In this document: positions 24,049 to 33,098 of the stretch, one piece after another | Numbering within the stretch: the first letter of the stretch is position 1 | Layout of the letters: every line of letters starts with the position of its first letter | NCBI RefSeq assembly: GCF_900142955.1 | Contig: NZ_FRCP01000010.1 | Location: forward strand, 225,436 to 275,644 | DNA: 50,209 nucleotides | Direction: 5' to 3' | Source: Anaerosporobacter mobilis DSM 15930 | GTDB taxonomy: Bacteria; Bacillota; Clostridia; Lachnospirales; Lachnospiraceae | Program-made: the position numbers and the translations under genes | Notes under the pieces: model-generated | The model's database searches: none | What the model saw: only the letters and a program-made list of their open reading frames with translations | Told to the model about the DNA's origin: nothing

Positions 24049-25038
24049 ATGAACAATAAAAAGACGGTAGGGATTGTTTTTTTATGTACCGTACTAGTTA
24101 GTATAGCATCCGCTTTCATTATAGAAGGATTACGCCTGGTTATTGATAATTCTTTTCTCTTGATGTTAGTGAATCAGATGTTGCTGTTACTTCCATCGGC
24201 GGTATACATAGTAACATCTCGAATAAATCTAAAAAGAGCGATCCGATTAAAGAAAGTTAGTCCGGCAAATTTAGTTCTATGTATCATTTTTGCATTTTTA
24301 ATAATGCCAATAATGAATTTAATTAATGCAATTTCCTTATTATTTTCACAGAATATGATTCAAGATACCATTACAAGTATCGTAAGTGATAATCCATTGT
24401 TTCTAAGTGTGTTTGTAATTGCTTTTATACCATGCGTGTTTGAAGAAACAATATTCAGAGGCGTATTCTATAATGAGTATCGTAAATCAAACATACAAGT
24501 GGCAATATTCTTAAGTGCATTTTTGTTTGGTATCATGCATCAGAACTTCAATCAGTTTTCTTATGCATTTGCCATGGGTATCGTATTTGCGCTATTAATT
24601 GAAGCTACAGACTCCATTGTGTCAACGATGGTTGTACACTTTATTATCAATGGGAATTCGGTAATTATGACATATCTAGCACCAAAGATTACTAAGTTCT
24701 TGCAAGAGGTAAGTGGTAATATGGAAGGTTATGTAGACATTGCTGATATGGATACAAGAGAAGCGATAATGTCTAGTATGGGCTATTATATTGTATCAGC
24801 GATTATTGCTTCTATATTAGCTTATGTGGTATATAAAACAATTGCACAAAACACTGGTAGGTGGCATCATGTGAAGGGAATTTTCTCGAAAAAAGCAGGA
24901 ACACTTATAAAAGAATCGGATGGACCAGAGGAATTAGTGGCTATTGCACAGAAAGATAGTGGTATGTTCTCGATTACGTTAATTGCTGGTATTATAATAT
25001 GTTTAGGACTAATGTTCGCAAATGAACTGTTTGTCTAG
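24049..25038 (+). CDS. CPBP-family intramembrane glutamic protease
   Basis: A 329-aa polytopic protein with about eight hydrophobic segments. The CPBP (Rce1/Abi) motifs are complete: Glu132-Glu133-x3-Arg137 in FEETIFRGVFYNEY, His164 in FGIMHQNFNQF and the third motif VVHFIINGNS. The family cleaves membrane substrates or protects against bacteriocins; the role here is unknown. The region after about residue 270 is a soluble loop followed by a last membrane helix. The ATG follows TAGGAGCGAAACTTT. Confidence 0.9.
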   Translation: MNNKKTVGIVFLCTVLVSIASAFIIEGLRLVIDNSFLLMLVNQMLLLLPSAVYIVTSRINLKRAIRLKKVSPANLVLCIIFAFLIMPIMNLINAISLLFSQNMIQDTITSIVSDNPLFLSVFVIAFIPCVFEETIFRGVFYNEYRKSNIQVAIFLSAFLFGIMHQNFNQFSYAFAMGIVFALLIEATDSIVSTMVVHFIINGNSVIMTYLAPKITKFLQEVSGNMEGYVDIADMDTREAIMSSMGYYIVSAIIASILAYVVYKTIAQNTGRWHHVKGIFSKKAGTLIKESDGPEELVAIAQKDSGMFSITLIAGIIICLGLMFANELFV

Positions 25039-25127
25039 TGGAGTATAGATGGTGAATTAGATTTTAGTAATTGGGGATAGATATAAGTAAGAATTTAGAA
25101 AAATTGAAGAGAGAAAGGAAAATTATT

Positions 25128-26048
25128 ATGATATATGATGTTATTATTATTGGCTCAGGCCCTGCTGGTTTAGCAGCAGGTATTTACGCACAAAGAGCAG
25201 AATTAAATACCCTTATTATTGAGAAGAATCCAATGAGTGGAGGACAAATTATCAACACGTATGAAGTTGACAATTATCCAGGTTTACCTGGAATCAGTGG
25301 GTTCGAATTAGCTGAGAAGTTCAGAACTCATTGCGATGGCCTTGGTGCACAGTTTGTAACCGGTGATGTTACGAAGTTTGAAGTAGTTGATGGTGTAAAG
25401 AAGATTACCCTTGATAATAATGAAGAGTATGAAGCTAAATCAGTAATTATTGCTACGGGTGCAGCTTATCGCAAACTTGGCGTTGATGGTGAGTTACAGT
25501 TATCAGGAATGGGAGTTTCTTATTGTGCAACTTGCGATGGTGCTTTTTTTAGAAATAAAACGACTGTTGTAGTAGGTGGTGGAGATGTAGCTGTAGAAGA
25601 TGCAATCTTTTTGGCTCGTCTTTGTAAGAAGGTTTATGTGGTTCATAGAAGACACGAATTCCGTGCAGCAAAAACCTTATGCAATCGACTTATGTCGATG
25701 GAGAATGTTGAAATAATTTGGGATAGTGTTGTAGACAAGATTGAAGGTAATGATCTTGTTGAAGCTGTCCAAATTACAAATCGTGAAACAAAAGAACAAA
25801 GAAGAATAGAGACGAATGGCGTGTTTATTGCAGTAGGAAATCTACCAAACAGTGATGTGTATAAGGGTGTGGTTGCAATGGATGAAGCAGGCTATATTGT
25901 TGCTAATGAAGATTGTGAAACAAATGTACCTGGCATTTATGCAGCGGGCGATATTCGTACAAAGCCTTTAAAACAAATTATTACAGCAGCAGCAGATGGT
26001 GCTAATGCGATTACAGCTGTAGAAAAATATTTAAATGAATTTGCTTAA
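25128..26048 (+). CDS. trxB: Thioredoxin reductase
   Basis: FAD/NADPH flavoprotein that reduces thioredoxin, 306 aa. FAD-binding GSGPAGLAAG at residues 9-18, the redox-active pair Cys133-Ala-Thr-Cys136, NADPH-binding GGGDVAVEDA and the C-terminal FAD motif GIYAAGDIRTKPLKQIITAAADGA. The ATG at 25128 follows GAGAAAGGAAAATT. The frame stays open to 25071 but has no homology there. It is 89 nt after the CPBP gene. No thioredoxin gene is adjacent. Confidence 0.96.
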   Translation: MIYDVIIIGSGPAGLAAGIYAQRAELNTLIIEKNPMSGGQIINTYEVDNYPGLPGISGFELAEKFRTHCDGLGAQFVTGDVTKFEVVDGVKKITLDNNEEYEAKSVIIATGAAYRKLGVDGELQLSGMGVSYCATCDGAFFRNKTTVVVGGGDVAVEDAIFLARLCKKVYVVHRRHEFRAAKTLCNRLMSMENVEIIWDSVVDKIEGNDLVEAVQITNRETKEQRRIETNGVFIAVGNLPNSDVYKGVVAMDEAGYIVANEDCETNVPGIYAAGDIRTKPLKQIITAAADGANAITAVEKYLNEFA

Positions 26049-26083
26049 TAAATAAAAGGAAAAGATACTGCCGGAAATATATT

Positions 26084-26123
26084 AAATCAGGAATTTATTG
26101 ATCAACTTGATAATTTCTGATTT
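26084..26123 (+). terminator. Probable terminator of trxB
   Basis: AAATCAGGAATT pairs with the 26112-26123 segment ending CTGATTT, with one G-U. Only a short T-run follows, so it is weaker than the others here. Confidence 0.55.
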
Positions 26124-26173
26124 GCAATTGTATATAATTTGTTAATTCAGTATAATAAAAAAATGACACAGTA

Positions 26174-26202
26174 TTGACAAAAATGATAAATTTTGTTATA
26201 AT
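26174..26202 (+). promoter_or_regulatory. Full-consensus sigma-A promoter of the NlpC/P60 gene
   Basis: TTGACA (26174-26179), exactly 17 bp, TATAAT (26197-26202). It is the only promoter in the window with both hexamers at full consensus, so strong expression is expected. The leader is about 60 nt. Confidence 0.92.
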
Positions 26203-26268
26203 TAGCAAGTGTTTAATTAACAAATTCGTAACAATTACAATAGATATTTAATATATGGAGGTATTCGA

Positions 26269-27717
26269 ATGAAAAGAGCGGTTTTAAAACGGACTTCAAT
26301 TTGTCTAGCAGCAACTGTAGTATTATGTACTAGTTCTATCGTGAATACAAAGGCGGTATCCTTTACAGGTGAGATAGGTGTAGCTGGTATTGAACTATCA
26401 CTTGGTGATAACAGTAGTGCTCGTAATGTAGTAAGAGATAGTGAGGTTGTTGGTGTTCTTTCAGCTAGAATGGTTGGAGAAGAAGCTGCAATTACAGATA
26501 ATGATGAAAAAACAACTGAGGATATAGAAAGTGATTTAACAGACGACGTAAAGAACGATGATTCCGAAGCAGAAGATGTGAAGGAAGAAGAAGTTGAAGA
26601 ACCAGTTTCTGAATACGCTAATGTTGGTATCTCAGTTGCCCCTACATATGTTAATGTAAGAAAAAAAGCGAATACCGATTCTGAGGTAATGGGTAAATTA
26701 TATAAAGGTTCTGCAGCAACCATCCTTGAAACAAAAGGTGATTGGGTTAAAATTAAATCTGGTGATGTAGAAGGATACATTAATGCGGAATATTTAGCAA
26801 TTGGATTTGATGCAGAAGAGTTAGTAGAAAAATACGGTACTAAAATTGCAACAGTTAATACAACTACATTGAAAGTTAGAGAAAAGAAAAGTACTGACTC
26901 TAGAGTATTAACTATGATTCCAATCGGAGAATCCTATGTTGTGCTTAAAGAGTATGATGAATGGGTTAAAGTTTCTATTGATGGTGGCTCTGACGAGGAC
27001 GAAGATAATGGTGTAGTTGGTTATGTATCAAAAGATTTTGTAGATATTACGGTTGAATTTGAAACTGCTATTTCTATAAAAGAAGAAGAAGCTAAGAAAA
27101 AAGCGGAAGAAGAGGCTCGTAAGGCAGAAGAAGAACAAGCAGCTAGGTTACAAAGAGAACAAGAAGAGCAAAAGCAACAACAAAACAATTCATCATCAAG
27201 CAATTCAAGTTCATCAAGTAGCTCAAATTCATCATCAAGCAATTCGGGTTCAAGTAACTCAAGTTCAAGCAATTCAAGCTCAAACAATTCAAGTAGTTCA
27301 AACAGTTCAAGTTCATCAAATAGCTCTTCTAATACAGAAGCGCCTAAGGGATCAGGCACTGGTAATGATATTGCAGCATATGCACAAAAATTTATTGGTA
27401 ACCCTTATGTATATGGTGGTACAAGCTTAACAAATGGTGCTGACTGTTCAGGCTTTGTACTGTCGGTTTATAAGAGTTTTGGTTATAGTTTACCAAGAAC
27501 CTCTTCATCACAGTCTACAGCAGGTACCAGAGTAGATATGGGATCTTTACAACCTGGAGACTTAGTATTCTATACGGGTGGATCAGGAAGAATTAATCAT
27601 GTTGCCATCTATATCGGTGGTGGAAGAGTAGTACATGCTAGTAATCCAAGAACAGGTATTAAGACTTCTTCTGTAAACTACAGAACACCTTATACAGCCA
27701 GAAGAATTGTGCGCTAA
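26269..27717 (+). CDS. Secreted peptidoglycan hydrolase: two SH3b domains, Ser/Asn linker, NlpC/P60
   Basis: A 482-aa exported wall hydrolase. Signal peptide at about residues 1-29 (KRTSICLAATVVLCTSS, cleavage near KAVS). An acidic segment (about 80-115) is followed by SH3b domains at about 120-175 (YVNVRKKANTDSEVMGKL) and 195-262 (TLKVREKKSTDSRVL), then an Ala/Glu/Lys/Gln helix (about 268-305), a Ser/Asn-only linker (about 306-356) and a C-terminal NlpC/P60 domain. The catalytic Cys393 (DCSGF), His444 (NHVAIYIG) and His456 (VVHA) are present, so it should cut stem-peptide bonds, typically gamma-D-Glu to diamino acid. It is monocistronic with a consensus promoter and strong terminator. Confidence 0.95.
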   Translation: MKRAVLKRTSICLAATVVLCTSSIVNTKAVSFTGEIGVAGIELSLGDNSSARNVVRDSEVVGVLSARMVGEEAAITDNDEKTTEDIESDLTDDVKNDDSEAEDVKEEEVEEPVSEYANVGISVAPTYVNVRKKANTDSEVMGKLYKGSAATILETKGDWVKIKSGDVEGYINAEYLAIGFDAEELVEKYGTKIATVNTTTLKVREKKSTDSRVLTMIPIGESYVVLKEYDEWVKVSIDGGSDEDEDNGVVGYVSKDFVDITVEFETAISIKEEEAKKKAEEEARKAEEEQAARLQREQEEQKQQQNNSSSSNSSSSSSSNSSSSNSGSSNSSSSNSSSNNSSSSNSSSSSNSSSNTEAPKGSGTGNDIAAYAQKFIGNPYVYGGTSLTNGADCSGFVLSVYKSFGYSLPRTSSSQSTAGTRVDMGSLQPGDLVFYTGGSGRINHVAIYIGGGRVVHASNPRTGIKTSSVNYRTPYTARRIVR

Positions 27718-27747
27718 TAAGAATATAATTGAATATAAACATATAAT

Positions 27748-27790
27748 AAAAACGGATTCGCATATTTTAATATGTGTATCCGTTTTTTTT
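27748..27790 (+). terminator. Rho-independent terminator of the NlpC/P60 gene
   Basis: AAACGGAT...ATCCGTTT with an inner CATATT/AATATG stem, followed by eight Ts. Confidence 0.92.
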
Positions 27791-27989
27791 CATTACTGCT
27801 CATTTATAATTGTCATAAAAGGTATATAAGGGAGGTAAGTTGTCTAACAAATAAGACAAGATATGTGACAATAATAGAAATAGAAATTCAATTTAAATTT
27901 ATAAAAAAGTAGTTGATTTATGGGTACTGGCAATATGCACAATGTCATTGTTGGAATTAGTAAAAAATGTAAAATTCGACTTTTGAGGA

Positions 27990-28108
27990 TGTGGATTATG
28001 AATAAAGTTATCCACATTGTACAAGCCATATTTTATGGGCATTTTGAGTTATGCACGGAGTTATCCACATTATCCACAGTGTATGAGGTAGAATCTGTGT
28101 ATGGATAA
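27990..28108. promoter_or_regulatory. DnaA-box cluster
   Basis: Three perfect TTATCCACA boxes on the + strand (28008-28016, 28061-28069, 28070-28078, the last two directly abutting), a near match TTATGCACG (28049-28057), and near matches on the minus strand, TAATCCACA (27990-27998) and TTATCCATA (28100-28108). Consensus for DnaA is TTATNCACA. It lies in a long AT-rich non-coding region between the NlpC/P60 gene and hpf. Confidence 0.75.
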
Positions 28109-28323
28109 CTATGTCAATATAGAATGTGTGTTTTGTTTTTTTTGATAAAAAATACATTTGACGTAATTTTTCGGTTATTTTTCTTGACATTAGTATTGTC
28201 AAATAATATTAAGAATGTGTTTTTAAATCAGAGAATATTAGGTTAATTATTAACTATTAATCCATTAAATCAGACAATTACAAATATATTAGAAATATGT
28301 TTGTTAAAATACTATAAAATCTC

Positions 28324-28351
28324 TTGATAAATTTTATAATTATGGTATAAT
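28324..28351 (+). promoter_or_regulatory. Sigma-A promoter of hpf
   Basis: TTGATA (28324-28329), 16-bp spacer, TATAAT (28346-28351). The leader to the start codon is about 175 nt. Confidence 0.8.
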
Positions 28352-28531
28352 ACATATATAACAAATACATAGTAATTTTAGTAAATATTAGATGTATACA
28401 AACTATGCAATATGAAAAGACTTTATGATAAGTATGATATTAATAGGCGAAAGCTAGTTAATATATAAGGGGAAAGACATAAGCGATAGCAGATGTCGTT
28501 TTCTAATTGAAAGCAGAAGGAGTTGGACATT

Positions 28532-29065
28532 ATGCGTTATATTATAAGTGGTAAAAACATTGACGTAACAGAAGGACTTAAAACAGCAGTTTACGAAAAG
28601 ATCGGTAAACTAGAAAGGTATTTCACTCCTGAAACAGAAATCCATGTAACTCTAAGTGTTGAGAAAGAGAGACAAAAAATAGAAGTAACAATTCCGATGA
28701 AAGGAAATATTGTTAGAGCTGAGCAAGTTAGCACAGATATGTATGTATCAATTGACTTAGTTGAAGAAGTTATTGAACGTCAATTGAGAAAATATAAGAA
28801 TAAATTAATTCAACAAAAACAATCATCTATCAATTTTAATCAAGCATTTGTTGATGATGTTGAAGATGATCATGAAGATGAAGAGGTTAATATTATTCGT
28901 ACGAAGAGATTTGCAATTAAACCAATGGATGCAGAGGAAGCATGTATCCAGATGGATTTATTAGGACATAACTTCTTTGTATTCAAAAATGCAGATACTG
29001 ATGAAGTTAATGTTGTTTACAAACGCAAAGGTAATACATTTGGTTTGATTGAACCAGAATTCTAG
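28532..29065 (+). CDS. hpf: Ribosome hibernation promoting factor, long form
   Basis: Dimerises 70S ribosomes into inactive 100S particles during slow growth. The 177-aa length is the long form: an N-terminal S30AE domain (about 1-100, RYIISGKNIDVTEGLKTAVYEKIGKLERYF) and a C-terminal dimerisation domain (about 120-177, IIRTKRFAIKPMDAEEACIQMDLLGHNFFVFKNADTDEVNVVYKRKGNTFGLIEP). The ATG at 28532 is 10 nt after AAGGAG; a TTG at 28523 is too close to that site. hpf followed by secA and prfB is the same order as in B. subtilis. Confidence 0.95.
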   Translation: MRYIISGKNIDVTEGLKTAVYEKIGKLERYFTPETEIHVTLSVEKERQKIEVTIPMKGNIVRAEQVSTDMYVSIDLVEEVIERQLRKYKNKLIQQKQSSINFNQAFVDDVEDDHEDEEVNIIRTKRFAIKPMDAEEACIQMDLLGHNFFVFKNADTDEVNVVYKRKGNTFGLIEPEF

Positions 29066-29087
29066 AGATAACTATAATAATATATAG

Positions 29088-29134
29088 GTCAAGGGAGAAG
29101 GTACTTATTAAAGTTCTTCTCCCTTGACTTTTTC
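29088..29134 (+). terminator. Rho-independent terminator of hpf
   Basis: GTCAAGGGAGAAG (29088-29100) pairs perfectly with CTTCTCCCTTGAC (29116-29128), then TTTTTCC. Confidence 0.93.
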
Positions 29135-29291
29135 CGTGATTATTTGCCGCATAATGGAAAAATGATTAAGTTTGTGTATATATAATGTAAAAGAATGGAG
29201 GTTGTTTAAAAAAATTAGTTGAATAGTGTAGGGACTAATGTTACAATAGAAAATAGTTTGAACATCACCAATATTATAGGAGTGAAAAGAA

Positions 29292-31862
29292 ATGGGATTA
29301 ATAAATAAAGTATTTGGGACACATAGTGAACGTGAATTAAAAAGAATAAATCCAATTGTAGATAGAATCGAAGCATTAGAACCGGAGTTTGTAAAACTTA
29401 CGGATGATGAATTAAGAAATAAAACCAAAGAATTTAAAGCTCGTTTAGAAAAAGGCGAAACACTTGATGATATATTAGTAGAAGCATATGCAACAGTGCG
29501 TGAGGCTTCTAAAAGAGTTCTAGGATTAAGACACTATCGTGTTCAGTTAATCGGTGGTGTAATTCTTCATCAAGGAAGAATTACAGAAATGAAAACTGGT
29601 GAAGGTAAAACATTAGTGTCTACATTACCAGCTTATTTGAATGCCTTAGAAGGACAAGGTGTCCACATAGTAACAGTAAATGATTACTTAGCACATCGTG
29701 ATGCCGAAGAGATGGGAAAAGTTCACCAATTCTTAGGCTTAACAGTTGGCGTTGTACTTAATAGTATGACTAATGACGAGAGACGTGAAGCTTACGCATG
29801 TGATATCACATATGCAACGAACAACGAACTAGGATTTGATTACTTAAGAGATAACATGGTTATCTATAAGGAACAACTGGTTATGCGTGGATTACACTAT
29901 GCCATCATTGATGAGGTTGACTCTGTATTAATCGATGAAGCTAGAACACCATTAATTATATCTGGACAAAGTGGTAAGTCTACTAAGTTATATGAAGCAT
30001 GTGATGTATTAGCTAGACAATTAGAGCGCGGTAAAGAAAGTGCTGAATTAACTAAGATGGCAGCTATCATGAAAGAAGAGATCGAAGAAGAAGGCGACTT
30101 TATTGTTAATGAAAAGGACAAGAATGTAAGTTTAACAGAAGAAGGCGTTCATAAAGTAGAAAAATTCTTTAATATTGAAAACTTTTCTGACCCAGAAAAT
30201 CTTGAAATTCAACACAATATCATTCTTGCTTTACGTGCGCATAACTTAATGTTCAAAGATAAAGATTATGTTGTTAAGGATGATCAAGTATTAATTGTAG
30301 ATGAATTTACTGGACGTATTATGCCGGGTCGTCGTTATTCAGATGGTTTACATCAAGCAATTGAAGCAAAAGAAAAAGTTAAGGTAAAGAGAGAAAGTAA
30401 AACCCTAGCAACAATTACATTCCAGAACTTCTTTAACAAATACCAAAAGAAATCGGGTATGACTGGTACAGCCTTAACAGAAGAAAGAGAATTCAGAGAT
30501 ATCTATGGTATGGACGTAATTGTAGTTCCTACCAATGTTCCAATTGCCAGAATTGATAGACAAGATGCTGTCTATAAAACAAAACGTGAGAAGTTACATG
30601 CAGTAATTGATGATATTATTGAAAGTCATAAGAAGGGGCAGCCAGTACTTGTTGGTACTATAACAATTGAGGCTTCAGAAGAAATTAGTGAACTTCTTAA
30701 AAAGAAAGGTATTCAGCACAAAGTGTTGAATGCGAAATTCCATGAATTAGAAGCAGAAATTGTTGCAGATGCAGGTCAACCAGGGGTGGTTACAATCGCT
30801 ACAAACATGGCTGGTCGTGGTACGGATATCAAACTTGGTGAAGGTGTGACTGCTGTAGGTGGTCTTAAAATTATTGGTACAGAAAGACATGAATCTAGAC
30901 GTATTGATAACCAGTTAAGAGGTCGTGCAGGTCGTCAAGGTGACCCAGGTGAATCAAGATTCTTCATCTCTCTTGAAGATGATCTTATGCGTTTATTCGG
31001 TTCTGAGAAGTTAATGAGTATGTTCAATTCACTAGGACTTCCTGATGGTGAACAAATCGAACATAAGATGTTATCGAATGCAATTGAGAAAGCACAGACT
31101 AAGATTGAAAACAATAACTTTGGAATCAGAAAGAATCTTCTTGAATACGATCAAGTTAATAATGACCAAAGAGAAATTATCTACACTGAGCGTAGAAAAG
31201 TTCTTGATGGCGAGAGTATGAGAGATGCTATCTATAAGATGATTACTGACATTGTAGAGAAGTTTGTTAACCGTTGCATAAGTGATGATCAATTACCAGA
31301 AGATTGGGATTTGACAGGATTAAACGAGTTATTATTACCAGTAATACCGATAGAAGAAGTTGTATTATCAAAAGAACAATTAGAAACAATGAAGAAAGAC
31401 ACGTTAATTCAAGAGTTAAAAGAAAAAGCTGTTAAATTGTATGAGACAAAAGAGGCAGAGTTCCCTGAGATTGAACAGTTAAGAGAAATTGAACGTGTTA
31501 TCTTGTTAAAGGTTATTGATAGAAAATGGATGGATCATATCGATGATATGGATCAATTACGTCAAGGTATTGGCTTACAAGCATATGGTCAAAGAGATCC
31601 ACTTGTTGAATTCAAATTCATGGGATTTGAAATGTTTGATGAAATGATTGAAGCGATTTCTGAAGATACCATTCGTGCATTAATGCATGTAAGAATCGAG
31701 CAGAACGTAGAAAGAGAAGAAGTAGCGAAAGTTACTGGAACAAACAAGGATGATTCAGCTAAAGGACCAGTTAAACGTACTGGTAAGAAAGTTCAACCAA
31801 ACGATCCATGCCCATGCGGTAGTGGTAAGAAATACAAACAATGTTGTGGTAAGAATTATTAA
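29292..31862 (+). CDS. secA: Preprotein translocase ATPase SecA
   Basis: Motor of the Sec export pathway, 856 aa. Walker A TGEGKT is at residues 102-107 (MKTGEGKTLVSTLPAYLNAL), the DEAD-type box is IIDEVDSVLIDEARTPLIISG, and motifs NMAGRGTDIKLGEGV and QLRGRAGRQGDPGESRF are complete. A C-terminal SEC-C zinc motif CPCGSGKKYKQCCG binds zinc and SecB or ribosomes. The ATG follows TAGGAGTGAAAAGAA. It is separated from hpf by a terminator and followed by its own terminator. Confidence 0.98.
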   Translation: MGLINKVFGTHSERELKRINPIVDRIEALEPEFVKLTDDELRNKTKEFKARLEKGETLDDILVEAYATVREASKRVLGLRHYRVQLIGGVILHQGRITEMKTGEGKTLVSTLPAYLNALEGQGVHIVTVNDYLAHRDAEEMGKVHQFLGLTVGVVLNSMTNDERREAYACDITYATNNELGFDYLRDNMVIYKEQLVMRGLHYAIIDEVDSVLIDEARTPLIISGQSGKSTKLYEACDVLARQLERGKESAELTKMAAIMKEEIEEEGDFIVNEKDKNVSLTEEGVHKVEKFFNIENFSDPENLEIQHNIILALRAHNLMFKDKDYVVKDDQVLIVDEFTGRIMPGRRYSDGLHQAIEAKEKVKVKRESKTLATITFQNFFNKYQKKSGMTGTALTEEREFRDIYGMDVIVVPTNVPIARIDRQDAVYKTKREKLHAVIDDIIESHKKGQPVLVGTITIEASEEISELLKKKGIQHKVLNAKFHELEAEIVADAGQPGVVTIATNMAGRGTDIKLGEGVTAVGGLKIIGTERHESRRIDNQLRGRAGRQGDPGESRFFISLEDDLMRLFGSEKLMSMFNSLGLPDGEQIEHKMLSNAIEKAQTKIENNNFGIRKNLLEYDQVNNDQREIIYTERRKVLDGESMRDAIYKMITDIVEKFVNRCISDDQLPEDWDLTGLNELLLPVIPIEEVVLSKEQLETMKKDTLIQELKEKAVKLYETKEAEFPEIEQLREIERVILLKVIDRKWMDHIDDMDQLRQGIGLQAYGQRDPLVEFKFMGFEMFDEMIEAISEDTIRALMHVRIEQNVEREEVAKVTGTNKDDSAKGPVKRTGKKVQPNDPCPCGSGKKYKQCCGKNY

Positions 31863-31882
31863 GTAAACAGATAATATAATGG

Positions 31883-31913
31883 AAAGGGACGGAGATTAAA
31901 TACGTCCCTTTTA
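31883..31913 (+). terminator. Rho-independent terminator of secA
   Basis: AAAGGGACG (31883-31891) pairs with CGTCCCTTT (31903-31911), 11-nt loop, short T-run. Confidence 0.82.
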
Positions 31914-31973
31914 CCTTATTTAACATTAGTAGTCAAGTATTTATAATTTATTAAAATGAAAGAGGTGAAAGCA

Positions 31974-33096
31974 GTGGTAGAATTAGATCAATACAAATAT
32001 ACGTTAAGTACGTATGAGAAGCCACTAAAAGAAGTGGGGGATTCACTTTGACTTAGCAAATAAGAAGCTAAGAGTCCAAGAGATTGAAGAAATCATGGAG
32101 AAGCCATCCTTCTGGGAAGATGCGAAAGCATCTCAAGATTATATGAAGGAAATTAAGGAATTAAAGGCTACGATTGAAAAGTTTGATGAGTTAGTACAAG
32201 CTTACGAAGATGCCCAGACCCTCATAGAAATGGGGTATGAGGAAAGTGACCCTGATTTAGTAGCGGAAGTAGAAGAAGCGGTGAATGAATTTATTAGAGA
32301 ATTCGAAAGCTTACGTGTTGCAACATTGTTATCAGAAGAGTATGATAAAGATAACGCAATTATTACTTTACATGCAGGTGCAGGTGGCACAGAGAGCTGC
32401 GATTGGGCTAATATGTTATTCAGAATGTATCAGCGCTGGGCAGATAAGAAAGGTTTTACAACAGAAGTCCTTGATTATCTAGATGGTGAAGAAGCTGGCG
32501 TGAAATCTGTTACATTACAGGTGAATGGTGAGAATGCATATGGGTATCTTAAGTCGGAGCGAGGGGTGCATCGACTTGTGCGAATATCTCCATTTAATGC
32601 AGCTGGAAAGCGTCAGACATCTTTTGTGTCCTGTGATGTAATGCCAGATATAGAAGATGATATAGATATTGAAATCAAGGATGATGATATTAGAATCGAC
32701 ACATATCGAGCTAGTGGTGCTGGAGGACAGCATATCAACAAAACATCCTCTGCGATACGTATTACACATATGCCATCAGGTATTGTAGTACAATGTCAGA
32801 ATGAACGATCACAATTTCAAAACAAAGATAAAGCCATGCAGATGTTAAAGGCAAAGTTATATCTACTTAAGCAACAAGAGAATTTAGAGAAAGAATCTGG
32901 TATTCGAGGAGAACAAAAGGAAATTGGATGGGGAAGTCAGATTCGTTCTTATGTAATGCAACCGTATACAATGGTAAAGGATCATAGGACAAATGAAGAA
33001 GTAGGTAATGCGATTAGTGTTCTCGATGGAAATATTGATCCTTTTATTAATGCATACCTGAAGTGGGTAAGTATGGGTAAAAATAAGGAGGAGTAA
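31974..33096 (+). CDS. prfB: Peptide chain release factor 2, expressed by programmed +1 frameshift
   Basis: Release factor for UGA/UAA, 373 aa after frameshifting. The first 25 codons (GTG at 31974 after AGAGGTG; VVELDQYKYTLSTYEKPLKE...) end at CTT-TGA (32046-32051). Slipping by +1 at CTTTGAC reads GAC TTA GCA and joins the main frame at 32050. Autoregulation is known: scarce RF2 makes ribosomes pause at the UGA and shift. The main part has the SPF codon-recognition motif (RISPFNAAG) and the catalytic GGQ in SGAGGQHINKTSS. The G-rich stimulator GTGGGGG ends 5 nt before CTT rather than the usual 3. An in-frame ATG at 31956 lacks a ribosome binding site. Confidence 0.96.
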
Positions 33097-33098
33097 GT

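Larger units (their letters stand above)
27791..28531. other. Large gene-free AT-rich region before hpf
   Basis: About 740 nt without a convincing gene. It contains a cluster of DnaA-box-like 9-mers (27990-28108), an inverted repeat TTGACA/TGTCAA (28184-28202), the hpf promoter (28324-28351) and a 180-nt hpf leader. A 62-codon ORF at 27920-28108 has no ribosome binding site and runs through the DnaA boxes, so I reject it. Confidence 0.6.

Noticed and set aside
23440..25038. Methyltransferase plus CPBP protease as a defence or bacteriocin-immunity pair
   Set aside because: Neither a toxin, peptide precursor, nuclease nor transporter is adjacent; both families are common housekeeping or orphan genes.
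27021..27359. Minus-strand ORF with Leu/Glu-rich repeats
   Set aside because: It is the antisense of the Ser/Asn linker and helix of the wall hydrolase; no start site support.
27920..28108. 62-codon ORF in the gap before hpf
   Set aside because: No ribosome binding site, composition unlike the neighbours, and it runs through the DnaA boxes.
27990..28108. The chromosomal origin of replication
   Set aside because: No dnaA, dnaN, rpmH or gyrase genes nearby and only a short box cluster; hpf-secA-prfB context is not an origin context.
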